Part shown: piece by piece, positions 43,214 through 51,224 of the stretch
Position numbering within the stretch: position 1 is the stretch's first letter
Layout: the number at the start of each line of letters is the position of its first letter
Origin: an uncultured Clostridia bacterium
Lineage (GTDB): Bacteria > Bacillota > Clostridia > Peptostreptococcales > Anaerovoracaceae
Reading direction: 5' to 3'
NCBI GenBank assembly: GCA_934255545.1
Contig: CAKQOE010000004.1
Span: 24,079-88,078, forward strand
DNA length: 64,000 nucleotides
Program-made: the position numbers and the translations under genes
Notes under the pieces: generated by a model
Database searches by the model: none
What the model saw: only the letters and a program-made list of their open reading frames with translations
What the model was told of the DNA's origin: nothing

Positions 43214-43825
43214 CTAATACATTTCGATCTTATCATCAGCTGCAGTGTACCAGCCGGCTTTGATCTCGAGTTCGGCCGCGCGTTTGTCAAGCTTTTCCAG
43301 TTCGTCTGTGTACTTTGCCAGTCTGCGGTCGTATTCTTCGTCAGTTACGGATTCATCGTATGTGCCGCACGCTGAAGCGATGGCATCGTATCTTGAATAT
43401 ATACCTTCAAGTTCGTCGATCTCAGCGGCTGTCAGATCACCGTGATCGACAGCTTCGCATTCGAGGCACTGCATATCGTCGTATTCGTACTCAGCAGTCC
43501 AACCTGCCTTCTCGTCGAGCTCGCCGAGACGGTCGAAGAGTGAATTGACTTCATCTGAATGCTGCTCGAATTTTTCATCCGAAAGCTCAAATATCTCATT
43601 CAGCCTGTCGCAGATGCTGTTGTACAGAGAAACTTCATCAGGTGTCAGCTTGCCGTAGTTACCACCGAGATGATCCGTGGCTGCTGATGCTGCCGTTGTT
43701 GCCGCTGTGTCTGTTCCTGAGCTGCTGACTGTAGACGCGAAAGCGGGAACTCCTGCTGTCGCTCCGATCGTCAGTACGAGCGCGCATACAGTACCGTTCA
43801 TAAATAATCTTGTTTTCTTTTTCAT
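43214..43825 (-). CDS. Secreted helical protein of unknown function in a two-component operon
   Basis: The 203-residue protein starts at an ATG with GGAGG and a signal peptide ending VPAFAST. A Ser/Thr/Ala stretch follows, then two related helical segments, each ending in a KAGW motif (ELDEKAGWTAEYE and AELEIKAGWYTA). The first is trailed by a CLEC pair. It is acidic and coiled-coil-like. No family was recognised. Its place at the head of the operon and the repeat upstream suggest a product or modulator of this two-component system. Confidence 0.75.
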   Translation of the reverse strand: MKKKTRLFMNGTVCALVLTIGATAGVPAFASTVSSSGTDTAATTAASAATDHLGGNYGKLTPDEVSLYNSICDRLNEIFELSDEKFEQHSDEVNSLFDRLGELDEKAGWTAEYEYDDMQCLECEAVDHGDLTAAEIDELEGIYSRYDAIASACGTYDESVTDEEYDRRLAKYTDELEKLDKRAAELEIKAGWYTAADDKIEMY

Positions 43826-43932
43826 TTTAGCTACCTCCAATACTCTTTCAATACTCTTTTTGATCCGCTCACTGTTGAGCTTGATTACAGTATGAGGCAA
43901 AACAGCTTTTAATTCCCCGTAATTCAGTCAAA

Positions 43933-43952
43933 AAAGTGTCACAAAAGTGTCA
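43933..43952 (-). promoter_or_regulatory. Direct repeats, possible response-regulator binding site
   Basis: AAAGTGTCA occurs twice with an 11-base period, about 110 bases upstream of the secreted-protein gene. One-turn direct repeats are typical of OmpR-family sites, so autoregulation is plausible. Confidence 0.45.
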
Positions 43953-43999
43953 TAAATGATAAGAATAAAAAATACGAAGATCCGTGCTGAAGCTTATAA

Positions 44000-44026
44000 A
44001 AGAAAAGGCGTGACATGAGTCACGCC
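44000..44026 (-). terminator. Terminator of the DtxR-family gene
   Basis: A perfect 8-bp stem GGCGTGAC / GTCACGCC followed on the minus strand by a T-rich run. Confidence 0.85.
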
Positions 44027-44062
44027 AAAAGATCCCTGCGCGGGAATTTTGTAAACGATATG

Positions 44063-44434
44063 TTATTTTGTATGCCCTTCAACGTGATCCTTAAGCTTCT
44101 GGAACGTTTCAGGACTGATGACGTGCTCTATGCGGCATGCGTCCTCTACGGCTGTCTTTTCGTCAACGCCGAGTCTGATGAGGAAGCTGCTGAGGAGCGT
44201 GTGACGCTCGTACATCCTTTCAGCTATCTCTGCGCCTGAAGCTGTGAGCGTGATGTGACCGTCGTTGTCCATATTGATATAACCGTTTTCACGGAGCTTT
44301 TTCATAGCTACGCTCACGCTCGGCTTTGAGTAACCGAGCTCATTTACGATATCTATGGAGCGTACAGGCTGGCCTGACTGACCGAGCATGAGTATTGTTT
44401 CAAGATAATTTTCGGCTGATTCCTGAATCTTCAA
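44063..44434 (-). CDS. DtxR/MntR-family metal-dependent transcriptional regulator
   Basis: A 123-residue winged-helix repressor of the short MntR/IdeR type. The family opening IQESAENYLETILML, the recognition helix YSKPSVSVAMKKL, the dimerisation segment EIAERMYERH and metal ligands in DACRIEHVIS are visible; there is no SH3-like third domain. The conserved N-terminus points to a TTG start preceded by GGGGG, although the frame is open further upstream. It probably senses Mn(II) or Fe(II). No metal transporter is adjacent. Confidence 0.88.
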   Translation of the reverse strand: MKIQESAENYLETILMLGQSGQPVRSIDIVNELGYSKPSVSVAMKKLRENGYINMDNDGHITLTASGAEIAERMYERHTLLSSFLIRLGVDEKTAVEDACRIEHVISPETFQKLKDHVEGHTK

Positions 44435-44636
44435 ATTTTGACCCCCAGTCTTATAAACACTCAACAGTGCAGGCAAGTTCTGCTGCGCTTAACGGAACGG
44501 CATCAGAAGCTCGCCTATCAAAGCAGGGTGCGCTGCGGCGAGCTCTGCTGCCTGTTGAGTTTAAAATAGTGAATAATTTCATTTTTGTCTCTCCTGTGCA
44601 GCGCCCTGCGGGATATACTGATAATATATTTTTTCT

Positions 44637-44668
44637 AAAAAGCAGCGAGACCATGACGGCCGCGCTGC
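44637..44668 (-). terminator. Terminator of typA
   Basis: GCAGCG / CGCTGC stem followed by T5 on the minus strand. Between here and the DtxR gene nothing else was recognised. Confidence 0.75.
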
Positions 44669-44681
44669 GTATATTGTAACA

Positions 44682-46514
44682 TTATTCCTGACCTTTTGCA
44701 ATTCTTGAACGCTGTTTAGCTCTCTGCTCTTTATTGAGTATGCTCTTTCTGAGCCTCAGGCTTTCAGGCGTTATCTCAAGAAGCTCGTCGTCAGCGAGGA
44801 ATTCGAGGCACTGTTCAAGGCTCATCCTTCTTACAGGGATAAGTCTGAGCGCTTCTTCGCTTCCTGCTGCTCTCATATTCGTCAGATTCTTCTTCTTGCA
44901 TACGTTTACATCTATATCGCCGGCCTTTGGCGCAACGCCGACTACCATGCCCTCATATACCTGGTCGCCGGGCTCAACAAAGAGCGCGCCTCTGTCCTGA
45001 GCGTTAAAAAGTCCGTAAGCTGCGCATTCGCCTGTTTCAAATGCAACAAGGCTTCCTGTGCTGCGGCGAGTCACCTCGCCCTTAAACGGAGCGTACTTTT
45101 CAAATACAGAAGTCATGATGCCCTCGCCTCGAGTGTCGGTGAGGAACTCGTTTCTGTATCCAAAGAGTCCGCGCGAAGGTACGAGGAACTCTATCTTCAT
45201 TCTGTTTCCTACAGGCGTCATCTGGAGCATTTCAGCCTTGCGCGATCCCATTTTTTCTATAACTGAACCTACTGCATTTTCAGGAACGTCTACTACGAGT
45301 CTTTCTATAGGCTCATTGAGGACGCCGTCGATCTCCTTTGTAAGTACTCTCGGTGGTGATACCGCAAACTCATAACCCTCTCTTCTCATGTTCTCCATAA
45401 GGATAGAAAGATGCATCTCGCCGCGGCCCGCTACGTTGAACGCGTCTGTAGAATCTGTCTCTGTAACTCTCAGTGAAACGTCCTTCTGCAGCTCGCGGTC
45501 AAGCCTGTCGCGCAGGTTTCTTGAAGTTACGTATTTGCCTTCCTTGCCTGCGAACGGTGAATCGTTTACGCAGAAAGTCATCTCGACTGTAGGAGCTGAG
45601 ATCTTTACGAAAGGAAGCGCTTCAGGAGCTTCAGGCGCGCAGATCGTATCACCGATAGTTATGTCGCCGATACCTGACAGCGCTATGATGTTGCCTGCCT
45701 TTGCTTCAGTTACAGGGACTCTTGTGAGTCCGTCGAATTCGTATATATTAGCTGCTCTTGATTTCTTTGATGTCGTACCGTCATGATAGTTAGTAACTAC
45801 TATCTCGCTGTTCTGGTTGAGTACGCCTCTTTCAACGCGTCCGATAGCGATACGGCCTACGAACTCGTTGTAGTCTATGGATGAAACGAGCATCTGGAAC
45901 GGCTGGTCGTAGTCAGCTTCAGGAGCGGGGATGTGTCTGAGGATGGCTTCAAAGAGCGGTCTGAGGTCAGTACCCTGAACTTCCTGTGACTCTGAGCATA
46001 TGCCCTGTCTCGCGGAGCAGAAGAGTATAGGTGAATCGAGCTGCTCTTCGTTAGCGTTGAGGTCCATAAGGAGCTCAAGCACTTCGTCTATGACTTCATC
46101 GATGCGGCGGTCAGGTCTGTCGATCTTGTTGATGAGGATTATGACCTTGTGGCCGAGCTCGAGAGCCTTTGATAAAACGAAGCGAGTCTGAGGCATAGGG
46201 CCTTCTGCTGCGTCTACCAGCAGGATAACGCCGTTTACCATCTTGAGTATACGCTCTACCTCGCCGCCGAAGTCAGCGTGTCCCGGTGTGTCTACGATAT
46301 TGATCTTTACGTCGCCGTAAGTAACGGCAGTATTCTTTGCGAGGATAGTGATACCGCGCTCGCGTTCAAGGTCGTTTGAGTCCATGACTCTTTCAACGAC
46401 AGTCTGGTTTTCACGGTAAACACCGCTCTGCTTGAGCATCTCGTCAACGAGAGTGGTCTTGCCGTGGTCAACGTGCGCTATGATAGCGACGTTTCTGAGA
46501 TTATTATCTGTCAT
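44682..46514 (-). CDS. typA: Ribosome-associated GTPase TypA/BipA
   Basis: A translational GTPase related to EF-G that helps ribosome assembly and stress adaptation. The 610-residue chain has the P-loop AHVDHGKTT, switch II DTPGHADFGGEVER, NKIDRPDRR, the EF-G-like domains II, III and V, and the TypA-specific C-terminal domain with the conserved GRGEMHLSILMENMRREG and RGLFGYRNEF. AAGGAG lies before the ATG. It is monocistronic. Confidence 0.96.
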   Translation of the reverse strand: MTDNNLRNVAIIAHVDHGKTTLVDEMLKQSGVYRENQTVVERVMDSNDLERERGITILAKNTAVTYGDVKINIVDTPGHADFGGEVERILKMVNGVILLVDAAEGPMPQTRFVLSKALELGHKVIILINKIDRPDRRIDEVIDEVLELLMDLNANEEQLDSPILFCSARQGICSESQEVQGTDLRPLFEAILRHIPAPEADYDQPFQMLVSSIDYNEFVGRIAIGRVERGVLNQNSEIVVTNYHDGTTSKKSRAANIYEFDGLTRVPVTEAKAGNIIALSGIGDITIGDTICAPEAPEALPFVKISAPTVEMTFCVNDSPFAGKEGKYVTSRNLRDRLDRELQKDVSLRVTETDSTDAFNVAGRGEMHLSILMENMRREGYEFAVSPPRVLTKEIDGVLNEPIERLVVDVPENAVGSVIEKMGSRKAEMLQMTPVGNRMKIEFLVPSRGLFGYRNEFLTDTRGEGIMTSVFEKYAPFKGEVTRRSTGSLVAFETGECAAYGLFNAQDRGALFVEPGDQVYEGMVVGVAPKAGDIDVNVCKKKNLTNMRAAGSEEALRLIPVRRMSLEQCLEFLADDELLEITPESLRLRKSILNKEQRAKQRSRIAKGQE

Positions 46515-46536
46515 AATGGGAATGTCTCCTTAATTG

Positions 46537-46551
46537 CCGGTCCCGGACCGG
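46537..46551. repeat. GC palindrome (member 9)
   Basis: Perfect 7+1+7 palindrome CCGGTCC-c-GGACCGG in the typA leader, 23 bases from the ATG and close to the ribosome binding site. Confidence 0.6.
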
Positions 46552-46651
46552 CGGTTCAGCTTTGGTTTTAAATTGTGAGAATATTTATACGCGGTGCCAT
46601 ACGGGCGGCTCCGCCTGATGTCGTAATGAATATTTTTTTTAACAAACGAGA

Positions 46652-46680
46652 ATTATATAACAAAATCATGTCGAAATCAA
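46652..46680 (-). promoter_or_regulatory. Probable typA promoter
   Basis: On the minus strand TTGATT, 17 bases and TATAAT. Confidence 0.6.
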
Positions 46681-46722
46681 TGAAGTATATAGATATAGAA
46701 CAATAAAATATGTGCAGGGTGC

Positions 46723-46739
46723 GGCGCGCCCGGCGCGCC
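46723..46739. repeat. GC palindrome (member 10)
   Basis: Perfect 8+1+8 palindrome GGCGCGCC-c-GGCGCGCC just beyond the cold-shock gene terminator. Confidence 0.6.
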
Positions 46740-46745
46740 CCGAAA

Positions 46746-46774
46746 GAAAAAGGCTGCCGCGCGATGCGGCAGCC
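46746..46774 (-). terminator. Terminator of the cold-shock gene
   Basis: A perfect 9-bp stem GGCTGCCGC / GCGGCAGCC followed by T5 on the minus strand. Confidence 0.9.
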
Positions 46775-46814
46775 CGTTTGGTTTTACGGTCAAATGTATT
46801 GTTTAAGACCCGAA

Positions 46815-47033
46815 TTAAGCTTCTGCTGCTTTTACGTTTACAGCTCTGAGCTTTTCCGGATTCTTTGGATCCGGCTCTGTTTCAAATGTTACCTTCTGAC
46901 CTTCGTTCAGTGTTCTGAATCCGTCAGCGATGATAGAAGAAAAATGAACGAATACATCGTTTCCGCTTTCTTCATCTGCAATGAAGCCATAACCCTTTTC
47001 TGCGTTAAACCATTTTACTGTTCCGTTGTTCAT
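46815..47033 (-). CDS. Cold-shock protein, CspA family
   Basis: A 72-residue OB-fold RNA chaperone. RNP1 is KGYGFI and RNP2 is VFVHFS, as in CspA/CspB; the opening is NGTVKWFNAEKGYG. AGGAGG is seven bases before the ATG. The predicted transcript has a leader of roughly 190 bases, which fits the long thermosensing leaders of this family. Confidence 0.96.
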   Translation of the reverse strand: MNNGTVKWFNAEKGYGFIADEESGNDVFVHFSSIIADGFRTLNEGQKVTFETEPDPKNPEKLRAVNVKAAEA

Positions 47034-47232
47034 AGAGTACCTCCTGAATCAACTTAATTCCCCCAAGATGCAGAAAAACTGCCTGTGCAGTCTTCTAAAG
47101 ACCCTGCCCTCTGAGCCGTCTGCTGAAGGTGCTGCAGCCGGTAACGGGCAATTTCTTATTTAAACTTGTAAATCCACCCGGACCCGATCTACAGAAATTG
47201 ATAATCAATGGACGAGCTGTTTTTACGTTCAT

Positions 47233-47261
47233 AGTATACGATGTTAAAAAGCAGATGTCAA
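47233..47261 (-). promoter_or_regulatory. Promoter of the cold-shock gene
   Basis: On the minus strand a consensus TTGACA, 17 bases and TATACT. Transcription would start near 47226. Confidence 0.7.
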
Positions 47262-47386
47262 ATTTAATTGATTTATGTTTTGTATTTTTTGATGTTATGG
47301 TATATGAGTACAAATATTTACATAGTATTGTTTATTTTGTGCAGTTTTTTGGCGCGCGGAGCCGCCGCTGTTTGTGAATTATTTGT

Positions 47387-47415
47387 TTTACAAATTGGGG
47401 CGAGTTGGCTATAAT
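47387..47415 (+). promoter_or_regulatory. Promoter of xdhC
   Basis: TTTACA, 17 bases and TATAAT. The roughly 145-base leader that follows (to 47568) has possible stems (TCCGG / CCGGA) but no riboswitch I recognise. Confidence 0.65.
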
Positions 47416-47568
47416 TTATACAGGACTGTGTTTATTGTGCATGAGTCCGGGGTCGCAGATCATTAAACGATCATTAGCTGAAGAGGGACGGGTATCCGGT
47501 AAGCCGTATGCGCGCAGGGAGCGCCGGAGTTGGATGCTGTTCGTTTTAATACTGGAGGTGTATATATA

Positions 47569-48606
47569 ATGGAAAAGAATATTTACGCAAAGATGCTTGA
47601 GGCTGTAGCTGAGGGCGAGAGCGTAGCTCTTAAGACTGAGATAAAGGGAACAGAAGGCGACATCGCTGACGGTATAAAAAGATCTGTCGGACAGGTAGAA
47701 AGCACTGTTGACGCAAAGGGCTTCAACATGGTAACTACTACTGCAGTAAAGTCAGGAGAAGATTTTTATGTAAGCGAGCCTATACTTCCTAAGGAAAGGC
47801 TTATCATACTCGGCGGCGGACACATAGCGCTTCCGGTATGCGAGTTTGCTGCAAAGTGCGGGTTCGAAGTGCATGTATGCGATGACAGACCGGCTTTTGC
47901 AAACGAAGATCGTTTCCCGTGGGCGAGGGAAGTGCTGTGCGATACTTTTGAAAACTGTATAGAGAAGCTGAAGATCACTCCGTATGACTATGTTGTGATC
48001 ATTACGCGCGGACACGTTCACGACGGTGACTGCCTGAGAGCGATACTTCCGGGCAAGCAGCCTACATATCTCGGACTCATAGGTTCAAGAAGACGTGTAA
48101 AGGGGCTGCTTGAAATGCTTGAGCAGGAGGGCTACAGCCGTGAAAATATGGACCGCATCTGCACGCCTATAGGTCTGAGCATCGGCGCTGTTACGCCTGA
48201 GGAGATAGCAGTTTCTATCCTCTCTGAGATCATCGCGTACAAGCGTCTGCCTGAAAACAACAAGGACGGATCTCGTTTTGTAAACGCTTCCGACCTCGAC
48301 CTTGAGATGATAGAGTACCTTGCCGAGAACCACGAGCCAAAGGCTATAGTGACTGTAATACAGACAAAGGGCTCTACTCCGAGAGGCGCAGGCGCAAAGA
48401 TGGCTGTAAGTCCGAGAGGCCAGGTAACCGGAAGCATCGGCGGCGGATGCAGCGAGGGAGCTGTTATACGCGACGCTATAGATATCATCGGAACAGGAAA
48501 GTTCAAGACTGTATTTATAGACATGACAGGCGAAGTCGCTGAGTCTGAGGGCATGGTATGCGGCGGGATCATGTACGCTCTGATCGAGGACGGAACTGAA
48601 GCATAA
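47569..48606 (+). CDS. XdhC/CoxI-family molybdenum hydroxylase maturation protein
   Basis: XdhC-type proteins bind molybdenum cofactor, help its sulfuration and insert it into xanthine dehydrogenase-like hydroxylases. This 345-residue member has the Rossmann domain first (LIILGGGHIALPV near residue 77, LGLIGSRRR, GLSIGAVTPEEIAVSILSE). The CoxI-type domain is second (VIQTKGSTPRGAGAKMAV near 260, SIGGGCSEG, GMVCGG), the reverse of the textbook order. GGAGG precedes the ATG. No hydroxylase subunit is adjacent. The cysteine desulfurase gene 80 bases downstream could supply sulfur. Confidence 0.9.
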   Translation: MEKNIYAKMLEAVAEGESVALKTEIKGTEGDIADGIKRSVGQVESTVDAKGFNMVTTTAVKSGEDFYVSEPILPKERLIILGGGHIALPVCEFAAKCGFEVHVCDDRPAFANEDRFPWAREVLCDTFENCIEKLKITPYDYVVIITRGHVHDGDCLRAILPGKQPTYLGLIGSRRRVKGLLEMLEQEGYSRENMDRICTPIGLSIGAVTPEEIAVSILSEIIAYKRLPENNKDGSRFVNASDLDLEMIEYLAENHEPKAIVTVIQTKGSTPRGAGAKMAVSPRGQVTGSIGGGCSEGAVIRDAIDIIGTGKFKTVFIDMTGEVAESEGMVCGGIMYALIEDGTEA

Positions 48607-48686
48607 CAACAGATAATGCACGAATAGATAACGGTCGGCTGGCGAACGGCCGGCCGTTCAGCATATATAAAGGAAGTAATAAGTAA

Positions 48687-49838
48687 ATGAAAGATTTCAT
48701 ATACGCAGACAACGCAGCGACGACGCGCATCGCTGACGAGGTCATTGAGGCGATGATGCCGTATTTTAAGGAAAATTACGGAAATGCGTCATCTGTCTAT
48801 AAATTCGGAAGAGATAATCATCAGGCTATAGAATCTGCGCGCAAGACTATAGCGCATCTCATAGGCGCGAGCCCTATGGAGATATTTTTTACGTCATGCG
48901 GCTCTGAGTCGGATAACTGGGCGCTCAAAGGCACTATGCGCCGCCTGGCGGCGGAGGGCAAAAAGCACCTTATTACGAGCAAGATAGAGCACCATGCGAT
49001 ACTGCACTCTGCAGAGGCACTCGAACGCGAGGGGTTTGACGTGACTTACCTGCCTGTTGACGAGTATGGGCGCGTATCTGCTCAGTCTGTAAAGGACGCT
49101 ATACGCGAGGATACCGGACTCGTTTCTATCATGTACGCAAACAACGAGGTCGGAACCATACAGCCTGTAAAGGAGATAGGCGGGATATGCCGCGAGGCTG
49201 GCGTGCTGTTCCACACGGATGCGGTCCAGGCTGCCGGTGCGCTTCATATAGACGTTAATGAGCAGAATATAGACATGCTGTCCATGTCGGCGCATAAGTT
49301 CAACGGTCCAAAGGGCGTAGGCGTGTTTTACTGCAGGCGCGGTCATTTTCCTGATAATTTTATGGACGGCGGCGCGCAGGAGCGCGGACACAGGGCCGGT
49401 ACAGAAAACGTAGCGTATATCATAGGCATGGCTAAAGCGTTTGAGATGGCGTGCGCAGAGATGGACGCAAAGGCGGAAAAGCTCGCTGCCATGCGCGACC
49501 ACATAAAGGAAGGCCTGCTGAATATACATGACTCTCAGCTGAACGGCGATCCTGTAAACAGACTACCGGGAAATCTTAACGTATCATTTGCAAAGGTAGA
49601 CGGTCAGTCAATGCTGTTTGACCTTGATCTTGAGGGTGTTGCAGCGTCATCAGGCTCAGCCTGCGCGTCAGGCTCACTCGACCCGAGCCACGTACTGCTT
49701 GCTATGGGGCTTCCATATGAAATGGCCCACGGCTCGCTTCGCATATCGCTCGGCCGCTACAACACTATGGAAGAGGCTGACAGGATAATAGAAGCAGTTA
49801 CAAGCGTCGTTGCAGGGCTTCGCGGGGAGAAAAAGTAA
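48687..49838 (+). CDS. Cysteine desulfurase, NifS/IscS family
   Basis: This PLP enzyme takes sulfur from cysteine as a persulfide for iron-sulfur clusters or cofactor sulfuration. The 383-residue chain has YADNAATT at the start, the His that stacks on PLP in KIEHHAILH, the PLP lysine in SAHKFNGPKG, and the active-site Cys in SSGSACASGSLDPSHV. AAAGGAAG precedes the ATG. Position right behind xdhC without iscU suggests a role in sulfurating molybdenum cofactor, which is an inference from context. Confidence 0.93.
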   Translation: MKDFIYADNAATTRIADEVIEAMMPYFKENYGNASSVYKFGRDNHQAIESARKTIAHLIGASPMEIFFTSCGSESDNWALKGTMRRLAAEGKKHLITSKIEHHAILHSAEALEREGFDVTYLPVDEYGRVSAQSVKDAIREDTGLVSIMYANNEVGTIQPVKEIGGICREAGVLFHTDAVQAAGALHIDVNEQNIDMLSMSAHKFNGPKGVGVFYCRRGHFPDNFMDGGAQERGHRAGTENVAYIIGMAKAFEMACAEMDAKAEKLAAMRDHIKEGLLNIHDSQLNGDPVNRLPGNLNVSFAKVDGQSMLFDLDLEGVAASSGSACASGSLDPSHVLLAMGLPYEMAHGSLRISLGRYNTMEEADRIIEAVTSVVAGLRGEKK

Positions 49839-49876
49839 CGAAAAAATAAGTAAGAAAAAAGTAGAAAATAAATATT

Positions 49877-49891
49877 GCGCGCCCGGCGCGC
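49877..49891. repeat. GC palindrome (member 11)
   Basis: Perfect 7+1+7 palindrome GCGCGCC-c-GGCGCGC shortly after the desulfurase stop. Confidence 0.6.
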
Positions 49892-49981
49892 CCGTGAAAA
49901 ACGTATTTGTTAAGTATGGATAAAAACGAAGGAAAAATAAATACGTACAATATGACAAATTTAATATCGAAATAATATGTA

Positions 49982-50078
49982 ACCTGCCGCCCGGCGGCAG
50001 ATATCGTTAAGGGAGGTGATCCGTGTAAATGGGTCATTCTTACAATGGTGTCTGCCGCCGGGCGGCAGGTCGTTTTTT
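49982..50078 (+). ncRNA. Double-palindrome stem-loop with 16S-complementary loop and T run
   Basis: Two 20-base arms (ACCTGCCGCC-c-GGCGGCAGA at 49982-50001 and its exact reverse complement at 50051-50070) can pair as one long stem followed by T6. Each arm is itself a GC palindrome (members 12 and 13) and can fold alone. The 49-base loop contains GGAGGTGATCC (50012-50022), an exact complement of the 3' end of bacterial 16S rRNA. It could be an ordinary terminator for nifS or a regulatory RNA; the dual folding is what the sequence shows. Confidence 0.5.
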
Positions 50079-50267
50079 GTTTATTCGTGCTTTATTGGTT
50101 TTATGCGTGGATGTCGGAGATGTTGGCAAAAGTGCCTTCAAATGTCCGCTGTATGTCAGTTTTGTGTCTGTTCGGAAAATGAGATACTAAAGATACGGGA
50201 AAGGCAATAGTCCTGAACGGAAAAATTAAGATGATTCATAAGTTGAACAGAAAGGATGGAAATCTAT

Positions 50268-50921
50268 ATGCACAGAGAGATCGGAAAGCGCGGAAGTCTT
50301 GACATGATAAGGGACATTGTAATGATCAATGAAGAGGATGAAGAAAAAGAAGAGAAAAATGTAAAAAAAAGAAAAAGAAAACCTGATGATAGCGGAAAAA
50401 AGAAAAGGCCGCCGCAGAGGACGCCGCTGAAGTATTTCCTGACGGGTTCGGGATGTACTATCATGGCGTTTTCTATCGGAATACTTGTATGCCGCGAGCT
50501 GCCGTATATCATGAGGTGGCTGTCAGGCTATATGGAAGATCTTGGGTTTATAGGTGTGATGCTTATAATGGCAATATTTGGATCAGCGATCATAATGCTT
50601 GCCGATGAGATCAGCTATCTGATGACGGAGGAGCTTGATGATGGTGAAGAATTTTTATTTGGCATTGATGATCCTGATGACCCGGAGTACTACACGTTTT
50701 ATGACAGTTTCGAAGATCCTGAATGTGATTTTGGCGATAACAGCTTTTATGACGGAGTTTATGATAAAAGCGAATGCTACTGCAGATGTAAGTACAGATG
50801 TGGCAGCGGGTGCTGGCGTGAGAACATCAGTAAGCCGGAGCTTAAGGTCGTAAGACCGGAGAACGATAAAAATGAAAATAAAAAGAATGAAGATGTAAGT
50901 AATGAAGATGAAGACAAGTAA
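50268..50921 (+). CDS. Hypothetical membrane protein with Cys-rich tail
   Basis: The protein of about 217 residues has a very basic N-terminal 60 residues and two transmembrane helices (around MAFSIGILVCREL and GVMLIMAIFGSAIIMLADE). An acidic Asp/Glu/Tyr-rich region follows, then a cysteine cluster (ECYCRCKYRCGSGCW) and a Lys/Asn/Glu tail. No family was recognised. The second ATG of the frame is chosen because AAAGG lies at a workable distance. The cluster of five cysteines could bind metal. A 39-codon gene follows 27 bases later. Confidence 0.65.
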   Translation: MHREIGKRGSLDMIRDIVMINEEDEEKEEKNVKKRKRKPDDSGKKKRPPQRTPLKYFLTGSGCTIMAFSIGILVCRELPYIMRWLSGYMEDLGFIGVMLIMAIFGSAIIMLADEISYLMTEELDDGEEFLFGIDDPDDPEYYTFYDSFEDPECDFGDNSFYDGVYDKSECYCRCKYRCGSGCWRENISKPELKVVRPENDKNENKKNEDVSNEDEDK

Positions 50922-50948
50922 ATAAATGGTAAACAGGAGGCGAATAAA

Positions 50949-51068
50949 ATGAAAATGAATGCAAAAATATGGAATATAGCAGAAGGAATATCGAATAATT
51001 ACAGATACGGCATCAGAAGGATGATCATAAGCGAGCTCATAGCGTACAGGATGGCTCTTGAACAATAA
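50949..51068 (+). CDS. 39-residue basic small protein of unknown function
   Basis: A short gene with an ideal AGGAGG eight bases before its ATG, right behind the Cys-rich membrane protein and probably cotranscribed. The product begins MKMNAKIWNIAEGIS and carries RRMIISELIAYRMALEQ at its end, an amphipathic basic helix. No homologue is known to me. Confidence 0.6.
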   Translation: MKMNAKIWNIAEGISNNYRYGIRRMIISELIAYRMALEQ

Positions 51069-51109
51069 ATGACAGATGTGTAATGAACAGATGGGTCTGT
51101 GATCGGTGT

Positions 51110-51124
51110 GCGCGCCGGGCGCGC
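51110..51124. repeat. GC palindrome (additional member)
   Basis: Perfect 7+1+7 palindrome GCGCGCC-g-GGCGCGC between the small gene and bioY. Confidence 0.6.
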
Positions 51125-51155
51125 GAACGAAAACGATGTATTATTGGGGAATAAT

Positions 51156-51185
51156 AAAGCTGCCGTATGTGACCGCGGCAGCTTT
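51156..51185. terminator. Terminator between the 39-codon gene and bioY
   Basis: A perfect 10-bp stem AAAGCTGCCG / CGGCAGCTTT; the T-rich side favours termination of bioY on the minus strand, though it lies between convergent genes. Confidence 0.75.
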
Positions 51186-51224
51186 GTGAAAGAAAATATT
51201 ATGAGAATATGATATTCGTATTTT

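Noticed and set aside
47129..47377. An 82-codon plus-strand frame in the gap between the cold-shock gene and xdhC.
   Set aside because: It overlaps the cold-shock promoter and leader on the other strand and lacks a ribosome binding site.
50016..50210. A 64-codon plus-strand frame starting at GTG within GGAGGTGATCC.
   Set aside because: It runs through a terminator-like stem and T run, has an odd composition, and competes with another frame. The RNA structure explains the sequence better.
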